Assembly (NCBI GenBank): GCA_023376005.1
Contig: CM042145.1
Coordinates: 64,533,443-64,597,442, forward strand
Direction: 5' to 3'
Length of the DNA: 64,000 nt
From: Doryteuthis pealeii
Taxonomy: Eukaryota; Mollusca; Cephalopoda; Myopsida; Loliginidae
Each line of letters begins with the position of its first letter. Position 1 is the stretch's first letter. Under the pieces are notes generated by a model, which saw only the letters and a list, made by a program, of their open reading frames with translations, had not been told where the DNA came from and made no database searches. A program made the position numbers and the translations under genes. This document shows positions 43,769 to 54,379 of the stretch, one piece after another.

Positions 43769-44170
43769 GCTACTACTACTACATCAATCGTAATAATAAA
43801 GACGGATCACCAGCCAGGAGACCAGAGAACGTATCAGCTGATGGAGTTTGCGCTTCCAGCAGATCACAGGGTGAAGTTGAAGGAAAATGAAAAGATAGAT
43901 AAATACCTGGACCTTGCCATAGAATTGAAAAAAAAACTGTGGAATATGAGTGTGAAAGTTATACCAATTGCAGTTGGTGCATTTGGAACGGTCCCAACAA
44001 ACTTGTAAAAAAGACTGGAGGATCTGGAAATCAGAGAAAGAGACCATCCAGACTACTGCACTGCTGCAATCGGCTAAAATACTGAGAAGAGTCCTGGAGA
44101 CCTGAGGAGACTTGTTGTCATTCAGCCTCTAGTGAAATACAATCAGCTAATGCTGATGTGAAAAACTCAA
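43740..44170 (+). mobile_element. R4/Dong-type LINE 3' fragment after (CTA)n
   Basis: A (CTA)n array (43738-43782) is followed by KTDHQPGDQ, MEFALPADHRVKLKENEKIDKYLDLA, KVIPIAVGAFGTVP and the Leu-rich end near 44150. It matches 21362-21670 closely. The (AAT)n tail is replaced by ACTCAATTGAAAT. Confidence 0.75.
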
Positions 44171-44442
44171 TTGAAATAAATATGGATTTATTTTTAAGGT
44201 TAAAACATGATTCCGATGTATGCTCATGTTTCCACCAATCATAGGATCTAGTGTTTCTCAGCTGAATATTGCTCAAACTATCACACCATCTCTATCGGTA
44301 TGACTACAAATATTGTCTCAGCTATGGGTAAATAGAAGGGCAGACAGGGCTCTTTCATCCTGGTACAACTACCGGTTTGGGTAATTATCCTGAAGAAGCA
44401 TTCAGGAGAAACCTAGGCAGATAGTGCCTGACTCATGTAGGT

Positions 44443-44494
<52 letters not shown>

Positions 44495-44499
44495 TCTCC

Positions 44500-44610
44500 C
44501 TCATAAAGATTTCTGTAACAGTGTACCGAAATACTTAAGTATAGACACATACATTTGTTTCCTCTGATCGTAACATCCTGTGTTTGTTATATTTTTTGAA
44601 AATATTTTCT
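44500..44610 (+). repeat. Decayed ribozyme-unit relative (RZ-J)
   Basis: Holds ACCGAAATACTTAAGTAT and ACATCCTGTGTTTGTT, both shared with 62300-62760. The CTGANGA box is lost, so no ribozyme call is made. It lies between two AT arrays. 44742-45650: (ATT)n at 44703-44741, (GA)n at 45027-45088, otherwise unassigned. Confidence 0.4.
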
Positions 44611-44647
44611 TCGCATATTGTCGGATTAATTTCCTAAGCGTATTTCC

Positions 44648-44743
<96 letters not shown>

Positions 44744-45022
44744 CTAATGCTGAGCGAATTAACTTTTGGTTCCCTAAGACTTTTCCCTATTCAATTTGCT
44801 GACGCGAAAACTATACTAAATTATTCCTTACTTTTAGGATTGAATTATGTTTTTAAAAAATAATCCGTTTAATTAGTTCTAATTAGTCGTAATTTGCAAT
44901 TAAGTAAAAAAACTGACCAATATCTTACTTTACTTTCGGTCTATCACTTTTTCCCCTCTATGTATCTCTTGATTACCTCCTCGTTATATAATCTTACTCT
45001 CTTTGGGAGAGGAGATGAGATG

Positions 45023-45094
<72 letters not shown>

Positions 45095-45694
45095 GAAATG
45101 TATTTCTACGTTAGATTAGGCCAAACATTCCCTTTCTTAGAAAGCTTAACATACAAAATGATGCTGACCGTATTTATTATTATCTATTTTTTAAAATTAA
45201 TTTCATTCGCTTTGCATACTCACTATTCCATAATTGTTATTATCTACCCGGAGCTGAATGGGTGACCCAACGGGCCACGTTTTGTCTAGTATATATATTA
45301 TTGTATATACATACATACTTAAAAAGAACAGACAAGAATGTATGAATTAAAAAGATAAATCTTGATTATCAATAGGAATGTAATTCGGGATTGAATGAAC
45401 TTATAAATTGTTTGAAAGCAATTTTGATGTTTCGAGAACTTTTGCTTGCATCTGAAGCTATTTTTCAAGAATGGTATAGTTTGTTTTTATAAGATTTAAA
45501 CAAAGCTGTTTTTTTTTATTGTCCCAGGACATTTAAAGAATGGGGCTAGCTAGCATTTTATTTTTAATATTTGTTTTTGTAGTATCTAAACAAAGATGAC
45601 GTAGGCCGTTGAAGCTTTAGTTGAGGGTGTACAAAATTGATACATTTTTTCTTGTCTGTTCTCCCTAACTAGATATGCATAAACCAAAAACATC

Positions 45695-45751
<57 letters not shown>

Positions 45752-45914
45752 TATATTTATATTTTTTGCTTGATATATATATATATATATATATTTTTTT
45801 TTTTTTCTCCCCAGTTGATGTTTGGTAGTATATTTTTACAATCAAACTATTTGCTGGTTTTTTTCTCACCGCGAGGATTTACCAATACGCTTGGCATATC
45901 AAATATATATATAT

Positions 45915-45946
<32 letters not shown>

Positions 45947-46052
45947 AGTGTTTAATTGGAGTCGTACCTAATTTTGAAAATTAATTAATTAATAATGAAT
46001 TAGGCGGGAATACCTATTAAATGTATGGCTAAACAAATCGAGAAAAATCAAT

Positions 46053-46094
46053 CTCTGTATGTACATTTCGGCTTATTAGGCCTCATCAGCAGAG
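46053..46094 (-). ncRNA. Hammerhead ribozyme, RZ-A unit 1
   Basis: Minus strand: stem I CTCTG/CAGAG, box CTGATGA, stem II weakened by one change (GGCCT against AAGCC), GAAA, stem III ATG/CAT with loop TA, cleavage residue A. The core is intact; stem II keeps three outer pairs. Confidence 0.75.
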
Positions 46095-46420
46095 CTATAG
46101 ATCGGAAGACCGCCCTGTGCGTGATTTGAAACCGGACTGCCAAGCTGACAGGCCGATCCCATAACCCCATCACTAAACGAACTTCTTAGATTTTATGATT
46201 TGTTTAGAGTAGGTTAACATTCCTCTTCTAGTGACTTTTATTACACGACGTTGTGGTAAGTTGTAAACAAGGTTTGTTTAGAATGGCTTTTTGCCGATAA
46301 TTTTTTGGAGAATAAGTGTTTAATTGGAGTCGTACCTAATTTTGAAAATTAATTAATTAATAATGAATTAGGCGGGAATACCTATTAAATGTATGGCTAA
46401 ACAAATCGAGAAAAATCAAT

Positions 46421-46462
46421 CTCTGTATGTACATTTCGGCCTATTAGGCCTCATCAGCAGAG
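46421..46462 (-). ncRNA. Hammerhead ribozyme, RZ-A unit 2
   Basis: Same as 28383-28424, with a perfect GGCCT/AGGCC stem II. It lies exactly 368 bp from the unit 1 ribozyme, so co-transcribed cleavage at both would free a 368-nt RNA with ends suited to circularisation. Confidence 0.88.
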
Positions 46463-46707
46463 CTATAGATCGGAAGACCGCCCTGTGCGTGATTTGAAAC
46501 CGGACTGCCAAGCTGACAGGCCGATCCCATAACCCCATCACTAAACGAACTTCTTAGATTTTATGATTTGTTTAGAGTAGGTTAACATTCCTCTTCTAGT
46601 GACTTTTATTACACGACGTTGTGGTAAGTTGATGGGGTTATGGGATCGGCCTGTCAGCTTGGCAGTCCGGTTTCAAATCACGCACAGGGCGGTCTTCCGA
46701 TCTATAG

Positions 46708-46749
46708 CTCTGCTGATGAGGCCTAATAGGCCGAAATGTACATACAGAG
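46708..46749 (+). ncRNA. Hammerhead ribozyme, RZ-A inverted copy
   Basis: Plus-strand copy with all elements perfect: CTCTG/CAGAG, CTGATGA, GGCCT/AGGCC, GAAA, ATG/CAT, cleavage residue A. It faces the unit 2 ribozyme across an inverted repeat centred near 46584. Confidence 0.88.
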
Positions 46750-46896
46750 ATTGATTTTTCTCGATTTGTTTAGCCATACATTTAATAGGTATTCCCGCCT
46801 AATTCATTATTAATTAATTAATTTTCAAAATTAGGTACGACTCCAATTAAACACTTATTCTCCAAAAAATTATCTGCAAAAAGCCATTCTAAACAA

Positions 46897-46947
<51 letters not shown>

Positions 46948-47164
46948 CACAATATATATATATATTTCCCTACATACACACCTCTTCAAACTACCCACCA
47001 TCTATAATCAAACAAATACCAAAATCAATTAGCCACAGGCTATCTGATATCACCTCTAACATCAGCATCTTCAACAAAAATAAAAAATATATACGACAAT
47101 GCATTAAAAATCAGCGGTTACAAACAAAATTAGAATACACACCTCCAAAAAACAAACCAAGACA

Positions 47165-47794
47165 TTGACAAAGAAATATTATCTGGTTCAACCCACCATA
47201 CAACAAATGTGTAAATCCAACATTGGTAAATATTATTTTAAACCCATTAACAAACACTTCCCAATACACAACCCTCTAGCCAACATTTGTAACAAAAACG
47301 CCTTAAAAATCAGCTACAGGTTCACAGGAAATATATCACAAATCATAAAAAGCCACAACAAAAGGTTAGAAAACCAACCAAATACCATGCAAACTAACAA
47401 CCAGTGCAACTGCAGGGATAAGGATTTGTGTCCTTTACAAGGAAACTGTCTACAAATAAATGTAGTGTACAGAGCCACTGTAAAAACAAACACCTCAGTC
47501 AAACAATACGTAGGAGCAACTGAAGGAAACCTAAAACAAAGAATTTACAACCATAAACTTTCATTTTCAAACGGGAAATATTCAACAAATGCATCCCTAT
47601 CCACACATATCTGGAACTTGAAATATATGCACATCTCACCGAACATAAGCTGGGAAATCCTGAAAGTCGCACCCGCCTACAGCAAAACATCAAAAAGATG
47701 CCTTCTTTGCCTCCACGAAAAACTCTCAATTACCACCCATTCACCACAACACGCCCTACTAAACAAAAAATCAGAAATTTCAACTAAATGCTGA
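47165..47794 (+). pseudogene. PLE C-terminal frame with GIY-YIG endonuclease
   Basis: 209 codons. Residues 18-60 (KSNIGKYYF, INKHFP, NPLANICNKNALKISYRF) are the PLE linker. A four-Cys cluster (C81, C83, C89, C95) precedes VVYRATV (100-106) and QYVGATEGNLKQRIYNHKLSF (114-134), the GIY-YIG core with its conserved Arg (126) and His (130). SWEIL (162-166), a second Cys pair (179, 182) and the Glu of HEKL (185) follow. The nuclease would nick target DNA for reverse transcription. The frame is intact from the linker to the stop but lacks its N-terminus, so it is a fragment. Confidence 0.85.
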
Positions 47795-47852
47795 CATGAA
47801 AATGAACACTTACCATCACACTTCGATACATATACATAACCTCCACTATCCA

Positions 47853-47899
<47 letters not shown>

Positions 47900-48536
47900 A
47901 AAAATAACCAAACCACAATAGTAAATACCGCAAAAGATCCGCCAAACCGTAAGTATCTTTCCCTCTACCACATGCATACACAAGTACCCTTATTAATGTA
48001 CATCATTCATTGGCATTTTAGTCAATGAATTAAGCACAATACAATTCCATGATCATCACAATCTCCACTCACTGTAACACACCAACTAGCCATTTATTCA
48101 TCACACCGTTATATTACGTCATATTACGTCCAATACGAAATATTATACCAGTCTACATTGTACAATAATATTATACAAATATAATGTTCACATTGCATCA
48201 CTAACACACTACATAACACGGTCATTGCATGCACACATAATTATTATTAACAGTGTACTAAAAATACACTCTATTAATCGCACAAAATATACGTAACCAA
48301 GGATTCCAAACACATATACGCATATTCATACGCACACAAGCGCGCGGATACGATCATAAAATCACAGTGTATACGCATTTTCATGCGCATGCGCATGACA
48401 ACATACGCACACATAAAAACCAAAAGGCGCATCCGACATCACATAACCACGTAAACATGCAACACGAGAATACAGTTAAAAAAACGCACATGTTTAACCA
48501 TTTGTAACATTTCTTTCATTTTCAAAAACTATTTCG

Positions 48537-48581
48537 TTTTACCTGACGAATGCACTAGCACGAAACCGCTCGGTCGCAAAG
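48537..48581 (+). ncRNA. Hammerhead ribozyme motif downstream of the PLE frame
   Basis: Plus strand: box CTGACGA, short stem II (TGC/GCA with loop ACTA, flanked by an A-C mismatch), GAAA, stem III ACC/GGT with loop GCTC, cleavage residue C, and stem I TTTTAC against GCAAAG with one mismatch. Same strand as the PLE coding frame and 740 bp after its stop. Placement fits a 3' pseudo-LTR. Weaker than the RZ-A and RZ-B motifs. Confidence 0.6.
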
Positions 48582-48756
48582 ATTGTTCCTATGAAAATAA
48601 ATAAAAGCTAAACCTTTTATTTGTTCATTTATTTATCTATTAAAGCTCTATCACAGATATTGAGCACTCTTCTAATAACACTGTACGTTGGATTACTACC
48701 GCTTTTTCAATTATAATAGTGCCGAACATACACATTAATATATATATATATATATA

Positions 48757-48962
48757 CCAACCCCTCCGCACGGGCAGGATGTGACACAAGGTCAATTTAT
48801 TAAGCGGAGTTCAACAGGTTTGAATTCAGAGTTTTCTTTCTCCTAGACCGGTTGCCCAACCAATGTTAAAGAGCCCAGTCTGCCCTACTATTTTTCCATA
48901 GCTGGAGGGAGAGTAGGATTCATACCTTTCCCAAAGGTATTAGCGCTAAGTGAAATGCAATT
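48757..48962 (-). mobile_element. tRNA-derived SINE, family S2, head replaced by (CT)n
   Basis: Minus S2 body from CCAACCCCTCCGCACGGGC to TAGCGCTAAGTGAAATGCAA. The tRNA-like head is missing and a (CT)n(AT)n array (48964-49018) stands in its place. Confidence 0.75.
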
Positions 48963-48963
48963 A

Positions 48964-49022
<59 letters not shown>

Positions 49023-49025
49023 CAT

Positions 49026-49069
49026 CCACAGACACGTTTTTCGATTTTTATCAAGTCTCTTCAGTGTGG
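49026..49069 (-). ncRNA. Hammerhead ribozyme relic, RZ-B unit 1
   Basis: Minus strand: stem I CCACA/TGTGG and box CTGAAGA intact, but the stem II and stem III strands carry insertions and a mismatch (GAAAAACG instead of GAAACACG). Probably inactive. Confidence 0.5.
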
Positions 49070-49342
49070 CTAGACATTTTGTAAGCTACCTACAACCGGA
49101 ATTGAATTCCGATCAGCTGGGTGTCAGTCCGGCACCTTAATAATTAGGCTGTCTTCACTTACAGAATGGGAAGTGGATTTTAAATGTTTTAATACACACA
49201 TCGCCTTGTGTGTAAAGGCCGTCACAGAGTGCTCCATTCCATATATAGAAGAGCGTTGCGTTTACGCTTGAGTTGGCGGCCGTCGGGGAGATCCCCCCCA
49301 GAGGGCTCAACCCTAGGGGATGGGGAATATATATAGGGTCAT

Positions 49343-49384
49343 CCACAGATACGTGTTTCGACTTATCAAGTCTCTTCGGTGTGG
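49343..49384 (-). ncRNA. Hammerhead ribozyme relic, RZ-B unit 2
   Basis: Minus strand: stems I, II (GACTT/AAGTC) and the GAAA box are intact, but the box reads CCGAAGA, so the invariant U4 is C. One base changed in stem III (TATC). Expected to be dead. Confidence 0.55.
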
Positions 49385-49413
49385 CTAGACATTTTGTAAG
49401 CTACCTACAACCG

Positions 49414-49439
<26 letters not shown>

Positions 49440-49446
<7 letters not shown>

Positions 49447-50217
49447 CATCATCATCATCATCTTCAAGTTGCGATAGTAGCAAAGTTGGTCAATGTTGGT
49501 CTTTGCTGGACGGCCCATGATGATGTGTCCATGTACAGGTTTTCACAGGAGAACGTCACTTATGAGTTCGTCCATGCTCCTCCAGCAGTGTGATAGGGGG
49601 CAAGTGGTCGTACACGAATTTCATAGTAGGACGTTGTTTCCACGATTTATTTAAGATCGCATGCAGCATTTTTGTGTAACTCCCATCTAGCTTATTCTCT
49701 TGTCGCTTCGTTAGGGTTCAAGTGGTGAAGCCATACAGTAGTACGGATACAACTACGGCTTTGAAGAAGTGTCGCTTTAACTTATCAGTGAGGTTATATT
49801 TGCATATGACTGATAATCCGTCTATGGCAGACTATGTCTTCGCTATGCGTGTATTACCATTGCTTTTTGTGGATCAGATATCAATGCTTAGGTACGTGAA
49901 TTGTTCCAACGGTTTTAGAGGTTTACCGTCGAATATGGAGATGACCCCTTCCTTTTAAAAACACATGAATTCAGTTTTATCAGAGTTCACATTGAGGCCA
50001 ATGTTCCGGGTTACCTTCTACAGGCTATGTAGCAAGGATTTGACTTGTGCAGGTGTATTTGCAAGAAGTGACAGATCATCTGCGTAGTCTGCATCCGTAA
50101 TAGTCTCTGCGGGATATCGCTTGATTCTTACCTTTTTTGGTTTGTGGCCTTTTTCTTTTATGGGTTCTAATGATGTTGGAAATAAGTAGTCTCGGCATAT
50201 TATTTTTATATACATGA
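49440..50217 (-). pseudogene. RTE-type LINE fragment with YADD
   Basis: The minus strand runs from SLEPIKEKG and DADYADDLSLLANTPAQ (catalytic YADD, 50085-50110) through an NSDKTEF stretch, GKPLKPLEQF, SVLLYGFTT, KLDGSYTKMLHAILNKSWKQ and a broken C-terminus to (CAT)n at 49445-49460. Several stops. The 5' part before the palm is missing. Confidence 0.8.
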
Positions 50218-50225
50218 GTATATTT

Positions 50226-50504
50226 GGACCATATAAACTTTAGGCACCTCTTTTGCGATCTCGATGCATAAGGACATGTTTTTCATTTACACCGTCAAAA
50301 TCCGCTTGTTTGTTAACAGACGATTTTTTTTTAATTATAAAACTAACCTCTAAACCTAACCTCCAATCCTAACCCTAATCCTAACCCCTAGCCCTAACAT
50401 CTAGCCCTAAACCCTAACAAACAACGGGATTTTTACGGTGTAAATGAAAAACATGTCCTTATGAATCGAGATTGCAAAAGAGGTGCCTAAAGGTCATATT
50501 GTCC
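50226..50504. mobile_element. hAT-like MITE with 8-bp target duplication
   Basis: 279 bp. Both ends start GGAC-ATAT and CTTTAGGCACCTCTTTTGC as inverted repeats of about 95 bp (50226-50320 against 50410-50504). The flanks carry an 8-bp duplication GTATATTT (50218-50225 and 50505-50512). An 8-bp duplication suggests the hAT superfamily (P elements also make 8 bp). The centre (50345-50425) is CCTAA-rich and telomere-like. Non-coding. Confidence 0.75.
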
Positions 50505-50680
50505 GTATATTTTGCTCTCACATATAGATACGTATTTATATACCAGTCAATATGATACAGCCACCTATCAAGGTTGAGGAAAAAGGTAAAGAAATTCTAC
50601 ATTCCTTAATGTAGTGAGAGTGCTTCACAAGTCTATATATGCGCAAATATATAATTATTTTCTTATGATAGCTAATAGTT

Positions 50681-51305
50681 ATGACTAGGAAGAATGTCCC
50701 GCACAGACTATTACGGATGCGGACTATGCTGATGATCTCCCCCCCTCCCCTCGAAAATACACCTGCACAAACCGAATCCTTGTTACACAGCCTAGGAGAG
50801 GCATCACGGAACATCGGCTTATACGTAACCTCTGATAAAACTGAGTTCGTGTCTTTTAAAAACAAAGGAGACATCCCCGCTCTCGATGGCAAATTCCTAA
50901 ACTCGGTTGAACAATTGAAGTAACTAGGCAGTAATATCACATCCACAGAAAGGCATGGTCCGCTATAAATAGATTATGAGGCATATCACGTGGAAACAAC
51001 ACTCCACGAGAAAACAGCTGTACGGCCACCTGCCCCATATCACCCAAAAAATCCGAGTAAGATGAACCAGACACACAGGACATTGCTGGAGAATCAAGGA
51101 CGAACTCATATGTGACGCCTTCCCGTGGAGACTAGTAGATGGGCAAGCCAGTGTGGGTCGTCCAGCAAAGACCAGCAAAGACGTACATTGACCAGCGGAT
51201 ACTGGATGCTGAGCAGAGGACCTCCCGAGAACAATGACTGATAGAAACGGTTGAGAGACATTGGCATGGATATCCGTGTTAATAGCGCGACATGATCATG
51301 ATGAT
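50681..51305 (+). mobile_element. RTE-type LINE 3' fragment
   Basis: Begins at the palm (ITDADYADDL text near 50700) and runs, heavily frame-shifted, to the C-terminus and ATGATCATGATGATAA at 51290-51306. Opposite in orientation to 49440-50217. No intact frame. 51307-52220: (GTA)n at 51364-51390, otherwise unassigned. Confidence 0.7.
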
Positions 51306-52272
51306 AACTACCTGTTGACGTCGAACTATTAAAAAAATCTATATCGTGCCTCAACAACAATAATAGTAGTAGTAGTAGTAGTATAGTAGTGTTTAAAATA
51401 TGATTCCGTGATTTCCATTAGATGACAATAGAAACACTTGACTCCTGTTACATTGAGAATAACTTTCATATTAAGGCAAAGAGGCAAATGCCTCACCGGG
51501 ACATTGAGTTTCTCAAGTAAATTATCGTTTGCGCTGACGTCAGTGTTGTCCTAGGCTAACAAGAGAGGACGTCATCTCGTACGAGTCTAAAACATCGTCA
51601 CGTAGAAACACATCCATTGCATGACAGCTTCGATGGGATTAAAGAAGAAACATGGAGAGATTGAATAATGAATGGGGGAGGGGGTAAAAAGAGAGAGAAT
51701 ATATGGGAAGAGAAAGAAAGGGGAGGAGAAATAGAAAGAGAGTGGGAACTTTTGTCAATGTTGAATTATTTTGATCCGCGCGTCAAATAAAATTTACAAA
51801 TTGCATAGCCAGATTTGTAGTTTTGTTCAGATGAAAAAGTAGAACTTTTTTTATGTCAAATTGGACGAATACACATTTCTAATCAATATTTTAAAACTAA
51901 TTTATGCCAACAATGGTACTTTTTCAATTTAACACGTTCTCATTTAAATATTTATAAAACAAATTTTTATTTATAAAAAACAAATATAAACTATTTACAC
52001 GCGCTCATTGGCGTAACCATTTGCGTAACCTTTTGCCGAATGGTTTCAAACAAGATATTGAGCGTATGAGATTTTAGTCTGCATATATTAGTCATTCTAA
52101 ATCTATGCTCATATCTGAATTTGAACACAAACATATGAACATGAATTAATGAGCGCATTTTAATGAATTTATGTCGTGGTTAGTGTTCTAGTCACACGGA
52201 TCATGGACAGGCTTAATTTCTATATAATGTTATGTAACACACACACACACACGCACACACACACACACACAC

Positions 52273-52326
<54 letters not shown>

Positions 52327-52428
52327 AAAATGGAAAAGGAATTGAATCCGACAATATGAGGAAAAATGATTAAAGAAAAGAAATGTAAATGGATAAAATG
52401 AATTTAATCGATATCACATTAATCGATA

Positions 52429-52509
52429 TCACTTACACATGTGTTTCGGTCAGTTTATGTGTGTGAAAATATTTCGCACACATAGAAGAATCGACCTTCA
52501 TCAGAGTGA
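52429..52509 (-). ncRNA. Hammerhead ribozyme, RZ-G left arm
   Basis: Minus strand: stem I TCACT/AGTGA, box CTGATGA, one extra A, stem II GGTC/GACC whose long loop contains a second hairpin (TATGTGTG/CACACATA), GAAA, stem III ACAC/GTGT with loop AT, cleavage residue A. Complete, with an accessory hairpin on stem II. Confidence 0.8.
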
Positions 52510-52885
52510 ACATTTATTTTGAATGAAAAAATTCGTTGGGAAAAACAACAGAGATTTTTTGAAATATTCGAAAATCGAATTTTTTAAAAATTTGGAACGC
52601 TGAGAATAGAGTTAAGATAGACCGTTATGATTTGGATATTTGTTTTTTTCTAGGGGTTATGGTACAAAATAGTTTTTTTTTATTGTTACAAAAAATAAAT
52701 AAAATAAAAATAAAGTGTTATTATTTATCAATAACATGTTGAACATTTTTCTCGGAGCTTAGTTTAGGTTTTGAAAAAAATCGGTGAAATGTTAAGAACT
52801 TGTCGATTAAAAATTTTCGATTTTCGAATATTTCCAAAAATCTCTGTTGTTTTTCCCAACGAATTTTTTCATTCAAAATAAATGT

Positions 52886-52966
52886 TTACTCTGATGAAGG
52901 TCGATTCTTCTATGTGTGCGAAATATTTTCACACACATAAACTGACCGAAACACATGTGTAAGTGA
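52886..52966 (+). ncRNA. Hammerhead ribozyme, RZ-G right arm
   Basis: Plus-strand copy of the left-arm ribozyme. Stem I TTACT/AGTGA has one G-U pair; all other elements are the same, including the TATGTGTG accessory hairpin and the bulged A after the box. Confidence 0.8.
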
Positions 52967-53274
52967 TATCGATTAATGTGATATCGATTAAATTCATTTT
53001 ATCCATTTACAATTCTTTTCTTTACTCATTTTTCCTCATATATATATATAATAGAAAGCAGGCAGTGAAGAAATATTTTATTATCAGCAGCAGCAGCTAG
53101 TATACGGACAGTTCCGCAAATCGGTTGATTTTTTAAAATTATTTATCAATAAAAAAATCAATAACCAAATTTGGTGTAGTTCTTAGAAGAATATTAAGGT
53201 CTATGCAAGATTTCGAATATGTGTGACCTCCCGTTTTAGGGTTATACATCGACACGTACATACCAAACTTCTTA

Positions 53275-53317
<43 letters not shown>

Positions 53318-53498
53318 GTATTCAGCGTAAGGATACAAGAACAGCTCATACATATATAGGCATATATAAATGAATTGATATTTGTTGTATATTCTTGTGC
53401 GGGCGCGTTGTCATGATGATAAGTAGTTAACAAGCTACTTTGGAACCAATAGTCCCAATCTCATCTTAAATGTATTCCACGCTATAACAAATAAATCC

Positions 53499-53538
53499 AA
53501 CTCTTATACTCGTAATCGAGTGCCTTATTTTCAATTCC
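53499..53538 (+). repeat. Conserved pLTR-like tail
   Basis: ACTCTTATACTCGTAATCGAG then TTATTTTCAATTCCCC, the counterpart of 27968-28013. Part of a repeat from about 53340. No ribozyme is recognisable next to it. Confidence 0.45.
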
Positions 53539-53698
53539 CCAATGATAAAAGAATAAAAAATTAATCTTCTAAAAAAGATACAAATATATATATGTCGGTG
53601 TGTGTGTGTGTGTGGTGTGTGTGTGTGTGTGAGTGTTTTCGAAGATACACACTGAGCACAGTATTATGTATTTATATATATATTCTCAATTATCTAAA

Positions 53699-54379
53699 CT
53701 AGCAAATATATGCACCCTCCGGGTGCAAGTATTTAAGTTTCAATGTAATAAAATATTGTATTAAATTAGAAATGAAACTAAATAAGAATACAGATAAAAA
53801 GATTTGAAACAGAGGGAGTATAATAAAGATTTGAAACAGTTGATTTGAACAGAGGGAGTATAAAGATTTGAAACAGAGGGAGTATAATAAAAATGGAACA
53901 ACTGAAATTTACTCTTCCATCACTCTCGTCTTTCATTGTTATTTTATCTAATTTAAGTATTTAGTTAAAAGAGGAAGTAACGAATAAAATGACAGTTATG
54001 TTTTTTTAATGGATTTCATTTAAGATTCATTGAAGAGATTTTGGCTTATATTCATTAAAATAAAACCAAACAGATAGAAATCAATAATACTAAGCGCATA
54101 TTTATTAAATTCGATTTTTTAAGATCAATATGCAAATTAGCCTTCCCGTTCATACTGTAAACCGCTATTTTGTTGTATATATAAATATGATTGCATGTTG
54201 TCAGTATGTAGACATGGTTAACAGTATTAATAATGTAAGACAATTTTATTAATAATTGAGGTTTAGATAAAAATAAAATCATGGAGAATGTGATGTCAAT
54301 AACTAAGAGAATTGTGACTTCAGTAGGAATATAGTTTCGGTTACAGACAGAAAAACACACAATCTCCATTATAATAAGA
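53699..54379 (-). mobile_element. Non-autonomous Helitron, family A
   Basis: On the minus strand it starts A|TCTTATTATAATGG and ends with the hairpin GCACCCGGAGGGTGC and CTAG|T. It is longer (681 bp) because of an internal tandem repeat (AAAGATTTGAAACAGAGGG three times, 53785-53885). Confidence 0.85.

Larger units (their letters stand above)
45946..46902 (-). mobile_element. Retrozyme-like array, family RZ-A: two direct units plus inverted copy
   Basis: Unit 1 (45946-46313) and unit 2 (from 46314) are direct repeats with a period of exactly 368 bp, measured both at AAGTGTTTAATTGG and at the ribozymes. Unit 2 is cut near 46632, where an inverted copy (46632-46902, complement of about 46280-46535) begins. 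Each carries one hammerhead. Tandem ribozyme-bearing units whose cleavage would release one unit of RNA are the hallmark of retrozymes. No coding frame. It abuts AT arrays, with a PLE remnant 60 bp downstream. Confidence 0.82.
46965..48690 (+). mobile_element. Penelope-like element, 3' part
   Basis: From about 46965 a frame reads YPPSIIKQIPKSISHRLSDI, then NIIWFNPPYNK, the usual PLE text between reverse transcriptase thumb and endonuclease. One base is missing before KSNIGKYY, moving into the 47165-47794 frame. After the stop there is an (AT)n array (47858-47896), a non-coding stretch of about 650 bp, a hammerhead (48537-48581) and the shared tail (48643-48680). The palm domain with its catalytic YxDD is absent. 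Confidence 0.8.
49018..49425 (-). mobile_element. Retrozyme-like array, family RZ-B, 317-bp period
   Basis: A full unit (49018-49334) followed in the same orientation by the start of a second one (49335-49425), cut by an (AT)n array. The ribozyme positions are 317 bp apart. Both ribozymes have decayed, unlike the single copy at 18611-18850. Confidence 0.7.
52351..53040. mobile_element. Inverted-repeat unit with two hammerheads, family RZ-G
   Basis: Two arms of about 230 bp (52351-52585 and 52803-53040) are near-exact complements around a 215-bp unique centre. Each arm carries one ribozyme, on opposite strands. It begins in a (GT)n(AC)n(AT)n cluster (52223-52325). A diverged single copy occurs at 61325-61610. 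Confidence 0.75.

Noticed and set aside
44390..44425. Hammerhead candidate with CTGAAGA and GAAAC
   Set aside because: No stem II or stem I pairs around the boxes; the region fits a SINE S2 tail.
45420..45480. Hammerhead-like text with CGAAACATC on the minus strand
   Set aside because: The CTGANGA box is absent (TCAGATGCAAG instead) and no stem II can be formed.
50340..50425. A true telomere or chromosome end
   Set aside because: The CCTAA units are degenerate and short, and lie inside a MITE with an intact target duplication.
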